Below, piece after piece: positions 27,501 to 43,300 of a stretch of DNA of 64,000 nucleotides. Under the pieces are notes generated by a model. That model worked only from the letters and a program-made list of their open reading frames with translations. It did not search any database and was not told where the DNA came from. Every line of letters begins with the position of its first letter. Position 1 is the first letter of the stretch. Source of the DNA: Corbicula japonica (taxonomy: Eukaryota > Mollusca > Bivalvia > Venerida > Cyrenidae); assembly GCA_038501625.1 (NCBI GenBank), contig JAZAYU010000003.1:3982796-4046795 (forward strand), read 5' to 3'. The position numbers and the translations under genes were made by a program.

Positions 27501-30500
27501 AACTACCAAAACTTCCTTGCTCTTGGAGCTCCAGTTTTAAGAACACATGTGAGCATCTTTTGAATAAATAGACTAAAGTTAATGTTACAGGGATGTTTTT
27601 GATGCGCTTACATAGACTCCTTAAATAACTGATTGATTAGCTTCTCTCTTGAAATAACAGAACTCGAATCAATTACACATGGTTTGAATCAGTTTTTGAA
27701 AATATTGTGATATGATTTCGAATTTGAATCATAGAGGCAAAGAAAACGTTAATTTTAATTATAAAAGAATAAAAATACAAGAATCAATTATCTAATAAGA
27801 AATGAACTTCGTAATAAGATGTCAGACTGTACAGTTCATACATGTAAGTGTTCTTTTCAGCGTTCTCTCTGTCTGAATGGATGAGTATAAACAATGTTGT
27901 GTCTGGATCGGTCACTGACTTGAAAAGAAGAGAATTGTTCGAGACATTAGGTCTAGCAGCATATCTAAATACAAATATGTGTTATCTCACGACATACCCG
28001 TACCAGCCGGCTGTTGAAGGATGGAATTCGGGTGAGAAACGCGAAGAATCTAGATATATAATTTTGTAGTTAACAAAATAAATAAGGATTTGTAAATAAC
28101 TATACACTAAATTTAGATATGGCCACGGAGTAAAACGACTTACTGTAAAATGAACTATTTAATTTTTCAAAGCATTATTGCATTTAAAAGTTGTTAACAA
28201 TATTAGATGATTATAATATAACATTGCAATGACGTCTGCAATTGTATTTGTCAAATAATAAGTACTACAAAACAACACAGAGCGAACGATTGCAGATTTC
28301 CACCGAGTTCAAAGAACGATGGTATACAAGTTATAACCGCATTGTCCATTACTTTGAACAGTATTCTGCTAACTTGAGAATGATTTCCTTGAGATTTTTT
28401 TTGAGTTGGTTACTCTGGAAAAACTGGTTTTGGATGTGAAAATATCGTGTAAGCCACCATTGTCAGATCTTTAATATACCAGGAGGAAGTTCAATCCAGA
28501 GCCGGCAACATTTTCTACTGTGGGCCTTTTACATACACAAGAGTATACAAGAACTTTAATTGATGGAAAAATTTGCTGTCTTTTGATGATTTGTTCTAGA
28601 TAAGGTTGTCTATCATAGCAGATGAAACATAATGCACTTGTTTAACTTTCTCACTCAAATTCACATCTGGACATTTTATTTCTAAATGATCTTTTTATCA
28701 AATTACTAGAACTTGAAAAAAAATTATTTGTCCTTTTTCAATTCAAAAATGATTTCATTTCATTTATATTAAAAAGGGCAAGATTGGTATGGTAAAACAG
28801 ATTGCTCGGACAGGACTCGAACGAACCTCGGACCTCTGCATTGTGAGGCAGTTGCTCTTACCATTACGCTATATCCTTCTTATGCGCTCTGTGCCACGAA
28901 TTTGCAAATTTATTTTGTATATTTGCGTTACTGTTAACATATTAAATCAATGTTAATATAATCTGTATTTCACTCTACCTTTTGGCTATATTTATTATTG
29001 CTTTCCGACAGGTGTGTAGCGGAATTTCGTTTTGTAAAGTTTCGTTTTCTATATATTACATTTTCGTTAAATTCCAGAATGCAGTGCGGATGTGGATCTT
29101 CCAGAACTGCCGGAATATATTTCGTGTCATCTTACAGACATATGCACAGCAGTAGAGTGCTGCCTAGAAGTTGGAGTATTGAAAACGACAGCTACATTCT
29201 ATCTCGCCATTGACGCATGCGAGCAGAAACTTGAAATTGGAATAGAACAAATAAAGCTTATTCAGGACTTCCAAACATTTGTATTTGGTAAAGAATGTTC
29301 TTTTTTAAATAAAGTGTTACTCAGGAAACATTGGATGTCGAAAAGACGTTGGATTTACGTCAGACTACGACGTCGGATCAACGTTGGATTTTGGTTGGAA
29401 ATGAAAGTTTTTAGACGTCATTTCCCGACGTCGGATTGACGTCGGGTTCCTACCAAAATCCAACCACATTCCGACCAGAATCCGACCGCAATCCCACCAA
29501 AACAGAACCTTTTCCCTCTTCCTTTTACTACAATCAGTGTAATTACCATATATATTTGCACTTCAAGTTCGTTCTATACGATAAATCTTATTCATCTAAC
29601 GAATCATAATTTCTAATAGTAAACAGTGTGACGTAATAATTTAAAAGGCGTGGCTAAAGTAGAATAGTTCACAATTTATTTGACGTTGCACAATGTTGTG
29701 ACGTGTGACGTCGTCGAGCACGCACGTTTTGTCACGAGTTGCTGTGAATAAGCTTGTCGTCGTTCACTTGTCGTCAATGTTAATGTTACAAAAGTCATTC
29801 GAAAAAGCCGTAATATAACAAATTCTTCTAATAATATCTGTATAAAAGAGAGTATTAATGTGTGTGAATATAAGGATTGAATCGATATTTGATGGTTTTC
29901 ATTTGGGTATGAAAAACAGTTGGATTGTTTAAAGCACGCGTGAAGCCCGAAGGATTAACGTCGCGACCAAAATCCAACCTAAATCTAGCGTCGTTCTGAC
30001 GTCGGGTGTTTACTGGGTACAGTTTATTTTACCATCCTAAAAAGATTCGGAGACTTTCATTCGAATAACAAAAAAATGAAATATGCATATCAGGAATGGC
30101 CACATCCAGCATACACAGCCTCCCCACACAGCCAAAAAGTAAGCTATTTTCATTTAACGAAACATAATTAGATGTATGACTTGAAAATTACATCATGATC
30201 ATAAGTGATTTGCGTTTTGATTTATTGCAGGTAAAAGCCATCAATTTTATTTGTATGGAATATACAGAATTGAGTAAGTAAATATTGTACATATATGCTT
30301 GACGCATGCTTCGGTTAAATGGTCTTTTTGCAAATTTCTAAAAACACCATTACACGAATATAGTTATTTAGACTTTTCGTACTTAACTCGTATTTATGAT
30401 TTTAACGGCTTGCTATTGATAACATCGCAGTATATCAGGGTTATCAGGGTTATGGGTGTTAATAATTTTTTTTAATGAATAATATTTTATAAGATTAGTC

Positions 30501-33500
30501 TATTGAAATACTTGACAGGTATGAAAGTAAATAGGCATATCAGGAATGGCCACATCCAGCAGACACAGCCTCCCCACCGCCTCTGAGCTGTCAGTGGCAA
30601 ACATAATTTGCCACTGGGGATTTAAACCAGGTTCTAGAGTGCACCAACCTCACACTTCCCCCAACAGGTTCTCGTATCACAAAACAAGTACAAGTTGTCT
30701 TCGTGAAATTACTCCAACCCACCCATCGGCTCAACAATATTGCATGCAAAAGCACACAAACATATTAAAAATAAGAAGCTTATCATATTGTAAAGCCAAA
30801 GGGTAGAATAAGTTCAAAATAACGGCCAGTTAATCGAGATTGGTGATTCACCAAATCTGTTTATACGTTAACATGACTATTAATATGAGGGCAATAATGT
30901 AAGAATTGGTTGGCTTTAGGAAATTTTACAAAAGAGTATTATAAATTTGACATTTGCTTAAGTTTGACTCAAGGATTTCCTTGTCGTTAATATTTCATTA
31001 AGTGTTATCATTATTTTCAGCTACTTTATCGAACGCTTCCACGGCAGTCGAAAGTTCGTAGCGGATGTTAATATCAGTGCATGCTTTGAAGCACAAGGAC
31101 CATGTGAATATAGTATTGGGATTTTCAATAAGACTATTTTACCAAAAACAACATGCAGTTGGAAGAATGGCTTTCATGTTCCAGGTACCTTAAAGTTAAA
31201 ATGAGAATTAACTATACATTAAACATGTTTAAGCAATGTTTATTTAAAACTGGATACAAGCTAATCAGGGTTTTTAGAGAAATGAAAATTAAGTGTAAAT
31301 GCAAACCTAAATTTAATATAATGTACAAAGTTAAAATAAGTTATGACCTATCTTTGATAAATTATACAGTTTCACACTTAAAGTACTATCATGAATAGTA
31401 ATATTTAAGTAAATAGCTTCTCGAGCTATGTTTTTCAAAATGATAGAAATTTCTTATTTATTACTACACTTTTAAAGTGTATTATGATTGCATATAAGTC
31501 ATTGTAAATGCATGGCACATATATTTAACAAACCAATGTTAACATATTTTGGAAAGTAAACGGTAACCAAAGAATAAGATAAATAATAACGCCTTAGTAT
31601 TGTTCTACACAGATTTCTCGCTCGACATGTGGAAAAAATACTATGGCATAACCAACAGCCCGCTGTCTTCTACCCAGTTTGACATTTTGATGAACGACCT
31701 TGACATAAGTCAATATCTGCAATATCCAGCTTGCACAAATGCTGCGCAGACTACTTGGATCAACGGTAAATATTGACAGATTTCCTTCCCGTCCTAACAA
31801 TATGGACCTATTAACCAAACAATAACTGATTTACGGCAACGTTATTCAAAAAATCGAGTTTTGCTTAAATATAAAAATGATGTTGAAAACATACATTGTA
31901 AGTTTAAACCGTACTAAAATATGATGTAAATATCGAAAATAACATTTGCAAGTTAAAATGATATGGTTTACCGCACGATCTGGTTTTCAGAGTGTCCACT
32001 ACAGATTCTTCTTCCCGACCTGCCCAATGGCACATCTTGCTGTATAGGTGCCACATGTCTAGCAGTCGACTGTTGTGTACATGTCCAGGAACTCAACAGA
32101 AGTTTTAGCTTTTCGCTTCATATAGACGACTGCAATTTTCAGTTGACAGCTAGTATCGAGAACCTTATAATGGAAAGAAAACTGTCAGCGTTTGAATTCG
32201 GTAAATTTCTAAACGTATATGTACTTTACTTTCAAAAACTTTAAGCCCTAAACATAAATATTTTAAATAGCCAAAAGCTGGTTTAGTCTTGTAATTACTA
32301 ATTTTGCATTTGGGGGGCAACATACATAATATTATGTAAACGTAAATAAGTTAAATGATTTTCATGAATCTACTGGACATACAAAAATTGACTAAACAAA
32401 ATTTATATAAGAATGTTGTAAAAGATAATATGTGAGTAAGATTCACCACACCGGGTGCTAAATGAGATAAAAGAAATCCGCTATTTTGACATCATTCTAA
32501 ATTATGTATGCAGTGACGTCTGAAACATGTGACTTTTATTATGTTCTGACTAACCTTACACTGACCCACAGTTCTATTTGGTCATCAATTCTATATGTTT
32601 ACAATAAATGCTTAGCCTAGTTGGGTTTTTATCCCTACGTCAGTAGAGGTTTTGGAAAATAACTGTGTTTGTCTCGGAATCATTAAGTAAATATCTTTTT
32701 AATCTTAATCGACTGTTTCTATTAATGAATCGAATACCCTTTACGTACACCGCATGGTCAATAATAGAACAGTCTTTAATAGCAAGGGAGATAATTATAA
32801 AATTGGGTACTTTGAAGGGAATTTATTTAAATAAAAATGCTGCTGATTTATATAGTTTTATGCTTTTCCAACTAATGAGGAGTCCTTTTTAAAGAAAACA
32901 AGCAATTAAGAGCACTTTGTTGATTGTTTAACCTTAAATACCACGAAATTCATTTAGGCAAAATGGTGGATAACTCTAGCGAAACTGTTCAAAAATCAAT
33001 TGTTACAGGACAAAACCTTAAATTGAAGACTGTTGTTGGCAACTAATCACACATAAAAAGTTAAGGCAGTGTCTTTCTAATAAACAATTACAGACAAAAA
33101 GTGACCAACTAGAACTTTGGATGAGTGTATATAATAACTAAATAAATTGCCTGAAATGCAGTACATAAAACATCTTACTATCTTTTCAGTTTAACAAGTT
33201 TCTATCGGATTTGTTTTAGATTTAACAGCTTTATTCCGTACTTTAACATGTATTAGTTGCAGTACTTAAGCATGAAACTTATTGTTGTAACTATGGGTCT
33301 GATCTATATAATTCGAAAAGTAATTTTAATGACATTCTGTTTGAAAACGGATAACATCAAAATAACGTTCTATATTTATTAATGAGACGTTTAATTAATG
33401 GCCAATATTTATAAGATGTATAACTACTGCATACAAAAATCGTCTACTTTGCTCGTAATACATAGTTATAATTTCTCTCAGTTGTTTTTTAAATATATTT

Positions 33501-36500
33501 AAGGCCGACGAGTGCAGTTTGACATTGACGGTTTGGCTGTGTTAGAGTAAGTTCTCGTGTTATATTGTTGAAGATATTTCACAGAAGGTTTGGTGTGAAC
33601 TCTGCGGTTATATGGGAAATCAATTTGGCATGTCTAGCGAAATCATTTGATTTTTTTATAAATTGGAATCTTCTTAATCTTAAGAAACGAATAATTGTTA
33701 GTTTTCAAGTACTGAATAAAAAAGGTAAGATGTGTCATTGACTAAACCTTTAAGCAACAAAATAGTAGCCACGGTCTGAAATTGTTTGGATCGAGCAAAT
33801 CTTAATAATCGGTTGAATTTTGAATGACGATTTTATGTGTAGAAATTATCAAGGAAATCAGAAGATCGCCGTCACTTTCTAACAGTCATCAATTACGAAA
33901 TATAAACAGCATAATATTGACAATGATTTGACAAATTGCAAATGTTAAGGGTTTTTTCTTTTAAAAACAGGGATTTAAATTTAGGAGTAAAGCTGGGTAA
34001 CAAAACATAAGTAACTTTACAAACCTTGTTTCATATGTTTATAGGCTAGGTTGACAAACTCAAAGTTCCTTCTATTTGTGCAAAAGTTGAAGATCTTTTT
34101 TAATGACAAGTTAAAATTACATTTTGATCATTTGTTTATTTGTTGATTGTACACATAATCTCACTGTCATGTTAAGATTGACCGCTTAATTAAAAGAAAC
34201 TGCGTAATTTCGATTCATTTAAATTTTATGAGACTTTATTTAAATTTAAGAAGTAAAAAGTTTAAAGACTGCTATGGATACAAGGCATTACATGTCATGT
34301 GACAGAATTTTTATCACTTAAGTGATAGGTTTGATGATTTAGTTAAAAACAACTTAATGCATTCGAAGGTTAAAGTAATTAAAATTGTTAATCAAATGTG
34401 TTATGCCTATCTTGAAATCAGTTTTGATATAAAGTTTATATTTGATTTTTATGTATATCGTGAACGCGGATTTTTAATCGTTTAGATATTTCTACTTTCA
34501 TTCATTTTGTTTATTTGTAGTTTTCTCGTAGCTGATATTCAGTCGAAAAACATGTATTTATTGGACATAAAAGCAAGCATACATTTAAACGACAAAGGAC
34601 CTGCCACGTACAATGCTGTTATAATGGATGACGTGCTTATTCCCCGAGTTCCTTGCCAACATGATAGTGGCTTCAAAGTACCAGGTATACTCTGATTTGT
34701 CTAGTGATTTTATGATTTTGTTTGGCTGGAGAAAAACAACGTATTGTATACTTTATGTATATGTAAACAATTTATTCACAATATAAAATATACTCATTAC
34801 TACTATTGTGATCAACTTACAATATGAATATCATAAAAATATCAATGACTTGAAAACATTTGCAAAGAAGTTGAATCTTGCATTTGCCGATCAGGATACA
34901 ATATGCCATTATTTTATCTTCATTTCTCCCGGTTATTCGTGAAAGCCATCTGTAAATTCAAATTCAGCAGCGCTCTGCAGACCTGTTGATTAACCCATCT
35001 ACAGTTGATCATTGTGTTTACCTCTTTGGTTGCACGACGGTGGCAGTGGTTTAAGAGTTTATGAAGGTTTATATGGAAATCTTTTTTAAATGATGCTAGA
35101 AGTTCGATTTGTTTCTTTTATCCCTATAATAATGTTCTTGCTCATTTGACTCCAGGTTCTCTGCTCTGGGTAAGGTCATTGAGTACTCACCCCTTGGCTA
35201 TTCAATGTTATTATCTTCTTATGTTTTGTATGTTTGTGTTCTTTTGCATGCAACATTTTTGAGCTGAGGGGTGGGTTGAAGTTATCTCACCAAGACAACT
35301 TGTACTTGTTTTATGATATGAGAACCTGTTGGGGCAAGTGTCAGGATGGTGCACCACGGAACCTGGTTTAAACTCCCAGTGGCAATTTGTTTTGCCACTG
35401 ACCGTTCAAATGCAGTAACCCCAAAGGTTCTCTTTTTCGTAAATTGTTTGTGGCGTCTTATTTGAATTGGCATGCTTATAACACACATGCTCGCGCTTCC
35501 TCTCTTCTTTTTCACTGCATGGGTAGGATGTGTTTTGTGAGTTTGGCGATTCCTGATATGCATATTTCACTTTATAATCTCTAGAAACTTAGCAACCACG
35601 ATTGAAAAAAGAATACTAAATACATTCAAAGTTTATTGTTACTATTCCTAATCTTTCGCGCAGGATTTTCGCTAGCAGATTGGAAAACTGATAGAGACGT
35701 TGCACCTGAAAAATACACAATGCTTCACCTGTTTGAATATTTGGAGATTGCAGACTTCTTGTTGAATGAGAGGTGTTCCGTTCTCAACAATGCAGCAATT
35801 GGTATACAATCTTATTTATTTTATATCTGTAAACCATGAATCTGTTCTCAAATATTTTTTCTGCAAAGAATAGGCCAACAGCGTGTAAGTCGTTATAGTC
35901 TTTGTTGCAAAAAAGAGTGCGCACAGTTAGTAAAATTATATACTAGATAAACCGTATTAAATATTCATTCTTTGTGCTTCGCTTAGTAAATCTTTGAAAT
36001 ATCGAAGTATTACGAACATTACAATACGGTCAATTCTGATTACATTGATACACCGAGATGCATCATTTAGAAGTCTCGATTAAAAAAAATAGAAATAAAT
36101 TTTTCGTTAAAATGAAGAAAATAAATACTAAAAATATTCTGTTAAATGAAAGACATAGCGAGCATCAGAATAAGCAAATTTCGGAATGTATTACACAAAA
36201 TGTATTGCGGATCAGGTAGTACGTAATGTTAAAATAAAATTTAAGTAATTTGTTGAAAGTTTTTCAGTGGCTGGTCAATTATTATGTTTATTCAATTATA
36301 TGTCTTCTTTTGTGAGTGTCTGTTGCGGACCGTGTCTTCTGAATGTGGCAATTCCTGATTTGTATGTTTCACATTTCGATGGTCAATTTAAACGGACCCA
36401 TTACTCAGCAATACAATCTCAGACATAGACACGCTCAAAAATAAACATAGCACATTTATAAATACATGTAAAACCATTGAGCCGTATCAAATATCATCTG

Positions 36501-39500
36501 TTCTTGAAATCCCTATCTAGTGTTGGTGAGGTTTGATATTTAAATATAAAACTTCCAAAACTCAATATACTGTTTTTATTTGGTTTTGCTTTCATTATTT
36601 ACCTTTGACATGTGGGCAAATAATAAAAATTAGTCTTAATTTGCTCAATAACCTCTCTATTGGCTACATGTATTTCACCCCAAAACACGCTTTCAAATTT
36701 TCATTAAGACACGAAGGCTTGCCCGTCAGAAGTTCAGCTGCCAGAAATCGCCGGTTCAGTGTCCTGCTCACTGCTGGATATTTGTACAGGAATCCGCTGC
36801 TGTGCTGCCTCTAGCGAAGTACCCGCCACATTTTTTACTGAAGTCAGGATAGACGTTTGCACCAGGAAATTGACTATCGTCCTTGAACGACTGTCGTTTA
36901 CTTTGACATTTGATGACATTGCTTGGGGTACTACCACTTTTTCAGATTGTTTTATGCCTGTGTTATAAAGTCATATCCTATATGTCTTGCAAAATGAGCC
37001 AATTGTAGCAACCAAAATGAAAAAGACAATAATAAAACGACTTGTCTGAAGAATAATATCTTTTAAATTTCATTATTTCGAAATACTTGTAAAAGTATAA
37101 ACAGGAATAAATATTACATATTCAACGATTTATTCCAAGACGCTTTCTAATAAATAAACAGTAATAAAGCATATAACAAGAAGTCAATTATGAATAGGAC
37201 ACTAACTATGTGTTATTGTCCTTATTGGATAGTAAAAGACATCGTGTTATCATCGCATAGTTACATTCATTTCTCTTAACATATTATACAATTCATGTTT
37301 TTGTTTAGTAATACTGTGATTGTATATGGATTTGATATTATTGTGCTGTTTTAAACTTAAACATATTAATGATTTCTAAATTTTGTAATTAATTCTAAAA
37401 CAGTTGATATATGTTTATATAATTATATTCATAAAATACACGTAAATTATAAACTCAAAATACTAATTAACTATTAAGATTTAAGAAGTATATTGTTTAA
37501 TATGTCATTCCTAATAAAAGACAAAAGTAGTAACTAGGAAGAAGATATACTATGTTATGACTTATTTATAGGCCAGTCCAAGATGTTCTCTCTGTTTGGC
37601 GTATTACGATTAGAGTAAGTGTTTATTGTTTGCTACGTAGACAAAAGTATTTTATAATACTTATAAACGATAGACCTTAACTTCGCAGTAAGTTCTTTTT
37701 CTGTTTTTTTTTTTCTGTCATAAAAAATGTTAATCTGTTTTTGTTTGAACACATATTGTGTCTTAAACAGAATTACCTAAAACATTTTAGGGTCATGCAT
37801 CATCAAACAAATTTCAAACGTATAACCAAATTAATGTTGTTGGTAGGCTCGTTACCCATTTACTGTTATACTAATGTCAAGCCTGATAAGTCTCAACAAA
37901 TTTAGAAAACATGTTGTCAGTTTTACAAAATCCTGCTAAAAGTGAAAACTAATGTGTACGATTTTTTATTGGATGTTAACATATTATAAAAACAATCATA
38001 TCAAAGTACAATTGTTTGCACAAATATATAAAACCCCGACATTAGAAATGTTTAGCTTATGCAATAGTTGTATTTGTCAAAGTTGAATCTGAAAATCGTA
38101 GCGAAGGAAACATTACACTTCTTCTATTTTTATGCGTGATATTTCAAAATGAAAACTTTCTTCTCTTTTCTTCTATGCACAGAATTAAAATCACAGAACT
38201 CCTACCAAATGAAATGTACAAGCTGAGTGTCTCAATAAGAATTTGCTTTGAGTCTAATGTTACTTGTGGAACCGAGTTTGAAGTGTTGAAAGATGCCAGC
38301 ATACCAGCCCTTCCCTGCACGTGGACTTCCGACTTTATCAATCCAGGTAACGTCATTATTTTTCTTCCGACATTGTTTCGAAAATACTTTGTGGGTTATT
38401 ACTGACTGTATATTTACTCAGAAAATGATATATGAATTAATTAAATATCTACGCGAATTTAATTTCATAGTCGATCCAACTTGGTACTTATAATATATTT
38501 ACATGTGTTCAAACAAGAGGCTAGCGGTATGCGAAGTACATGTAAAAAACAAATATATGTCTATATTTAATGTCAATCAGGCGATTCTGCAACATCTTTT
38601 TATAAAAAAGGTGCATACTTAAAAATAAATGTTATGTCAAGAAAAACATTCTACGTAGAAAACCTAATCAGTTCAACTATAACTGTTTTTGTTTTAATAT
38701 AGTAAAAACATATGATAATAATATATTTATTGTTTGAAAAACCAAACGACTGGCTATTTAATAATTTTGTCAATGCAACTCCGTGTATAATTTAACAAAA
38801 CCTCTATTTAATATTTTTCTTTCAGACTTTAATTTTACAACATGGGTTGAAAATAATGGATACGATCATTCAGCGATACCGGAAGCAGGATTAGACTTGT
38901 TCCTAACCGAAATTGGCGTATCTTCATATATGAAGCAGCAACAATGCAACATATCAAATCTGCCATTTATTCCGACTGACCTGAACGGTTGGACAACAAG
39001 TATTTTCTTAAACATAACTCAAGATTGCTCTAAAATACATTTAACTAACTGCCCCATACCTTTCCAAAGTTATTTAGATTCAAGACTGATGTGCTAATAC
39101 ACAAAGAAGATCGAACAGTTTTGCATTTTATGTAAATATCTGCCAGCTTTTTCTTCTGTTGATTAAAAAAGCCTGGTCTTTTGTAAGTATTTTCTTTTTT
39201 CTATTACAAAGCTGCTTTCTTAAGTTAAATTATGTTTTCAGCATGTTTAAATATAACAACTCAACTCCTACCGAAAGACACACGATGCCATCTGGATGAT
39301 AAATGCTCTAGTTTCACTTGTTGTTCGTATATCGATATACTAAGAAGATCTCTTACAACACAGTTTCGGTTGGATGCATGTTCCCAGACTCTGTCTATTG
39401 GTATTGAATCAATCGTTCGGAACATTTCATTAACTACGTTTGAATGGGAGTCCTGGCATCACTTTTATCTCAAGGGGTTTATCAAATTAAGGTATGCAAA

Positions 39501-40304
39501 TAAGTTACAGTAGTCAATTTTAGTTACGTACTGCTATAGACATATTAGAATAGGAGAAAAGATTTCTTTTTAAATCATTTAGCATCGAAAAATGTTAAAG
39601 ATAATGAAAATATTAAATTGTTGATAATGTTGAAAATTTTGTAAAATATTAAATAGTGTTTTAGTACGCAACCTAATATTCAGAAAGGGCCTAGAAATGT
39701 GATTTCGTTGCACCCCAGAGGGGGCAAAGGTTGACTGGTACCGTTGGAAAGCTTAGGATGTCTGCAATAAGAATTCACTTGTTAGACATTTATAAAGTGG
39801 TGCATAACCATGGCAAACAGGTTTACATGACCACACCCATAGAAACAAATGTTTTACACACCACATAGCAACTTGCCTATATCATTTACATAACACAAAC
39901 AAATGTTCTTTTTATTTGTTGCAATTGTATTAAAATGAAAAGACAACATGTTTGAGTGATTTCAGCAACACTTTCCTTGTTTTGTAAGTATCTCATGTAT
40001 GTTTTATCAGTTATTTCCCTTATTTGTAGTTACGCCTTTGCTGTTTATCTTCTTTTCTGTAACAGTAAAGTTATTAATGTCCTTTTAACACTTTTAAAAT
40101 TCAAAGTAGTAAGTTAAAATGATATACAACCAACTTGTGAGTTACTTCTGAACCAAATATGTTATATTTAGCTGCTTATGAGATATAGAATTCATGCAAT
40201 TAATGACATCATGGTTTTGTAGAACCATACTCTTTGAACACATGTTTACGTGTAGTGATAAATTTACACCTTTTATTATGAAAATATAGATCTAAATAAC
40301 AAAC

Positions 40305-40349
<45 letters not shown>

Positions 40350-43300
40350 TATTACATGAAGACTTTTTATTACCATAATGTAATATGTTACCCTATTGCT
40401 AATTCAATCATAATATTCATGTTTTGAGATCAACAAGCATAAAATATAGTGTTTAATTGAATAATAATGCTTGATAACTATAAGTGTTCTTGAAACTTGC
40501 ATGACTTCAAATTTTCAACATACATAACATATGTTACTCATTAAAATAAGGCTCGTTTTCTTGTTTTTATTTGTTTTTAATGGTGTTAGCTGATATCTAT
40601 CTGAAGAAATTAATTATGTGTGCTTTTTGCAATGTCCTTATGTGTGTTAGCCCTGTGTAGATTTCTTATTTCATTGACAGTCGTTTTTTAACTAATATTA
40701 CTGATTTAATAAAGTATTTTCTCTTAAACTGATATTGTTGTACAAAGAACTGAACACATTTACAAAACTGTACCACAACTATGCAATCATTTTAGATTAA
40801 ACTATAAAATAATAATAGTAAGTGGTTCATAGTATATAATTCATTATGTTACATGGTTAAAATGTAAAAGTATGCAAATATTGCTTTGAAAAGTGTTACA
40901 AACAAAACTAATTAAAATTAATTATATGTTACCTAATTATTTAAGTAATGTTTTAAGAAAGATGAATTAGAATAAAGAAAACAAATTTCTAAACCGTGTT
41001 ATAGTTTGTATCTATATTACCGAAGAGTCACTCATAATGTGAATATTAACTTTCTTTTAACTATAATATTTATTTACTAAAAACAAAGTTGAAAGCAGCA
41101 GTTCTGGTCTTTTAGAACAATAATAACTGATATTACTGTTAAATAAAACATGTGAAATAAGAAAAGTAAATTGCCGTAAATGAAACATTATTTTTTCTGT
41201 TGTTCAAAGAATTCCTTAAGATCTTTGTAGAATGTTATTTTTCTTAAGGACAAATAATTGTTAAAGAGAAACATCCTAATTTGAAAGACAATCTGTGTAA
41301 TGCAGGTGATGGTAAGCTAATAAACAAACTTATGTATACTATTTTTTTACGTAAAAATTCTATTACTTGAGTTTAAAAACAAAATGCAATATAATGCTCG
41401 TGCTGTTTCAATGTTTTACAAATTCTACACTGAACCTTAGTATTTTTTGATGAATAAAACTACTTTCAAAAACATTTCTTACATCAGATAATTTAATCAG
41501 CTAATTTTTGTAAAAGAGTTTAAATTAAGTAGCTTTTAAATTTGTTATATATCAACTTTAACACAATATAATATGATATAAAAATATTTATCAAAATGTT
41601 AACTAATTGTTTGTAGTTTCTTTTCTTTTCTTATTAGTATTGTTAATTTAAAAAGATTTTAAAAAAGGACGACCATCTACATCATACACATTAGTTCAAG
41701 ACATATTGAGCAGTACACAGATCATTAACCTCTGAAGTTTAACAATATTTAAATTAAAATACATTACTGTTTAATATCGCCAGCATCAATACCTTAATTT
41801 CCTTTTGTAACATAATTCTTATATATTACCTATTTTAATACAAGATACATAAAGTGCAGGAAGGTTGTTAACCTATATACTGGAATAAGATACTGGTTTA
41901 TTAAAACAAAACTGGCACTGATTTGTTTACTGTTATATCACAGCAACAGTTATATTACCTTATCTTACTTATGGTTATAGCAGTGGCTACGCATCAATTA
42001 CAGGTAATTTTAATGGAGACGCGTATTGCTTGTCTTTGAAATAAACAAATAATAAAAAAAATCAAATGATATCATGAATAAAAAACATTTTTACTCATAA
42101 TATTCTTGATAACACACTTATAGCTTATCAATCGAAAATAAGTATTTTTTTCATTTTTATTACTAACTCGAATTTCATAATTTATAAGTCACCTTTCTTT
42201 GAGAACAATTGATTAAATTTATCACTACTAGAATCACTATTTCTTATGGATATAATTGTAACTTAAAACAGAAATTCATCTGAAAATGTCTCTTTTACTA
42301 ACTAAGTGCAGGCTGATGTGTGTTGGTTCTTAAAATACATTATTGTTGCAATTTATCATGAAAGAAGGTATGTAATTTATATCGCTATTGTGCAGTAACT
42401 AAAATTGGTTAATACCTTCTTTTGGGTAAAACATATTTAAAAATGGTGATTTATGATATGGTATTTATTTTTATTATGATATAATGCTAACTAATAATTA
42501 AAACTCATGAAGAGGTGTATTTAAACAAAAACAATTGCACCAAAACCTCAAGTTTATTAACTATAGGCATAAGATGATATAACATAATACTAAAGTCACA
42601 TATAACTAAAGTTATGGATAGTTTTAACAATATGTTTAACAAAGTTTACCTTTTAATCACACAATATGTCTTTCATGGTTTACTTCTTTATAATTTATTT
42701 ATATATAAATAATTTCTTTGCTACATTTGAGATGGTTTTTTTTGCATTTTTTCAGAGATTTTGGTTTTTGGGATTTCCAAATATATGTATTTATTTACAT
42801 ACATTATACAAGAAGTGTGTCTCAATGTGACTTTATTACATTTAAATACTGCATTCTTATTTATATAACTCCTTAGGAACTTATTTATATTAACTAATTA
42901 AACAAATAAAACAGAAATTACTTGCAAATGCAAGTAAGAAATGTTTCATATAACTTTTCAAACTAGGTTTTGATGTTAAGTAACATATCTTAATGACTAT
43001 TTATAGACCTATACCTAAGGTTGCAGATGTTTTATTACATTAAAATTTAAAAAAAAAAAAACATCTTCCTGGTGTAGAAAAAAAAGATTTATTTCAGAAC
43101 CTTTATAATTGCTTATTTTTTCTTCATAGCGTAAAATTTTCTCAAAGGTCACATATTCAAATAGGTGTTACGGTAAAACGCCCCACTCGCCAGAAAGCAA
43201 ACAAATTGCAAAATGCGTAGAATGGTATAGGCTTTCAGAAAAACATAGCCTTCAAAATTACCCAAGGGGGGTCTATTGGCAGCTCAAGGTCTAATAAAGA

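Noticed and set aside
31153..31398. 81-codon frame beginning inside exon C12
   Set aside because: It is a different frame of the exon running into the intron; the spliced C12 frame ends correctly at 31184 with GFHVPG.
40305..40350. CRISPR-like or coding tandem repeat
   Set aside because: It is a simple ATC trinucleotide microsatellite without spacers, inside a transposon of a eukaryotic genome.
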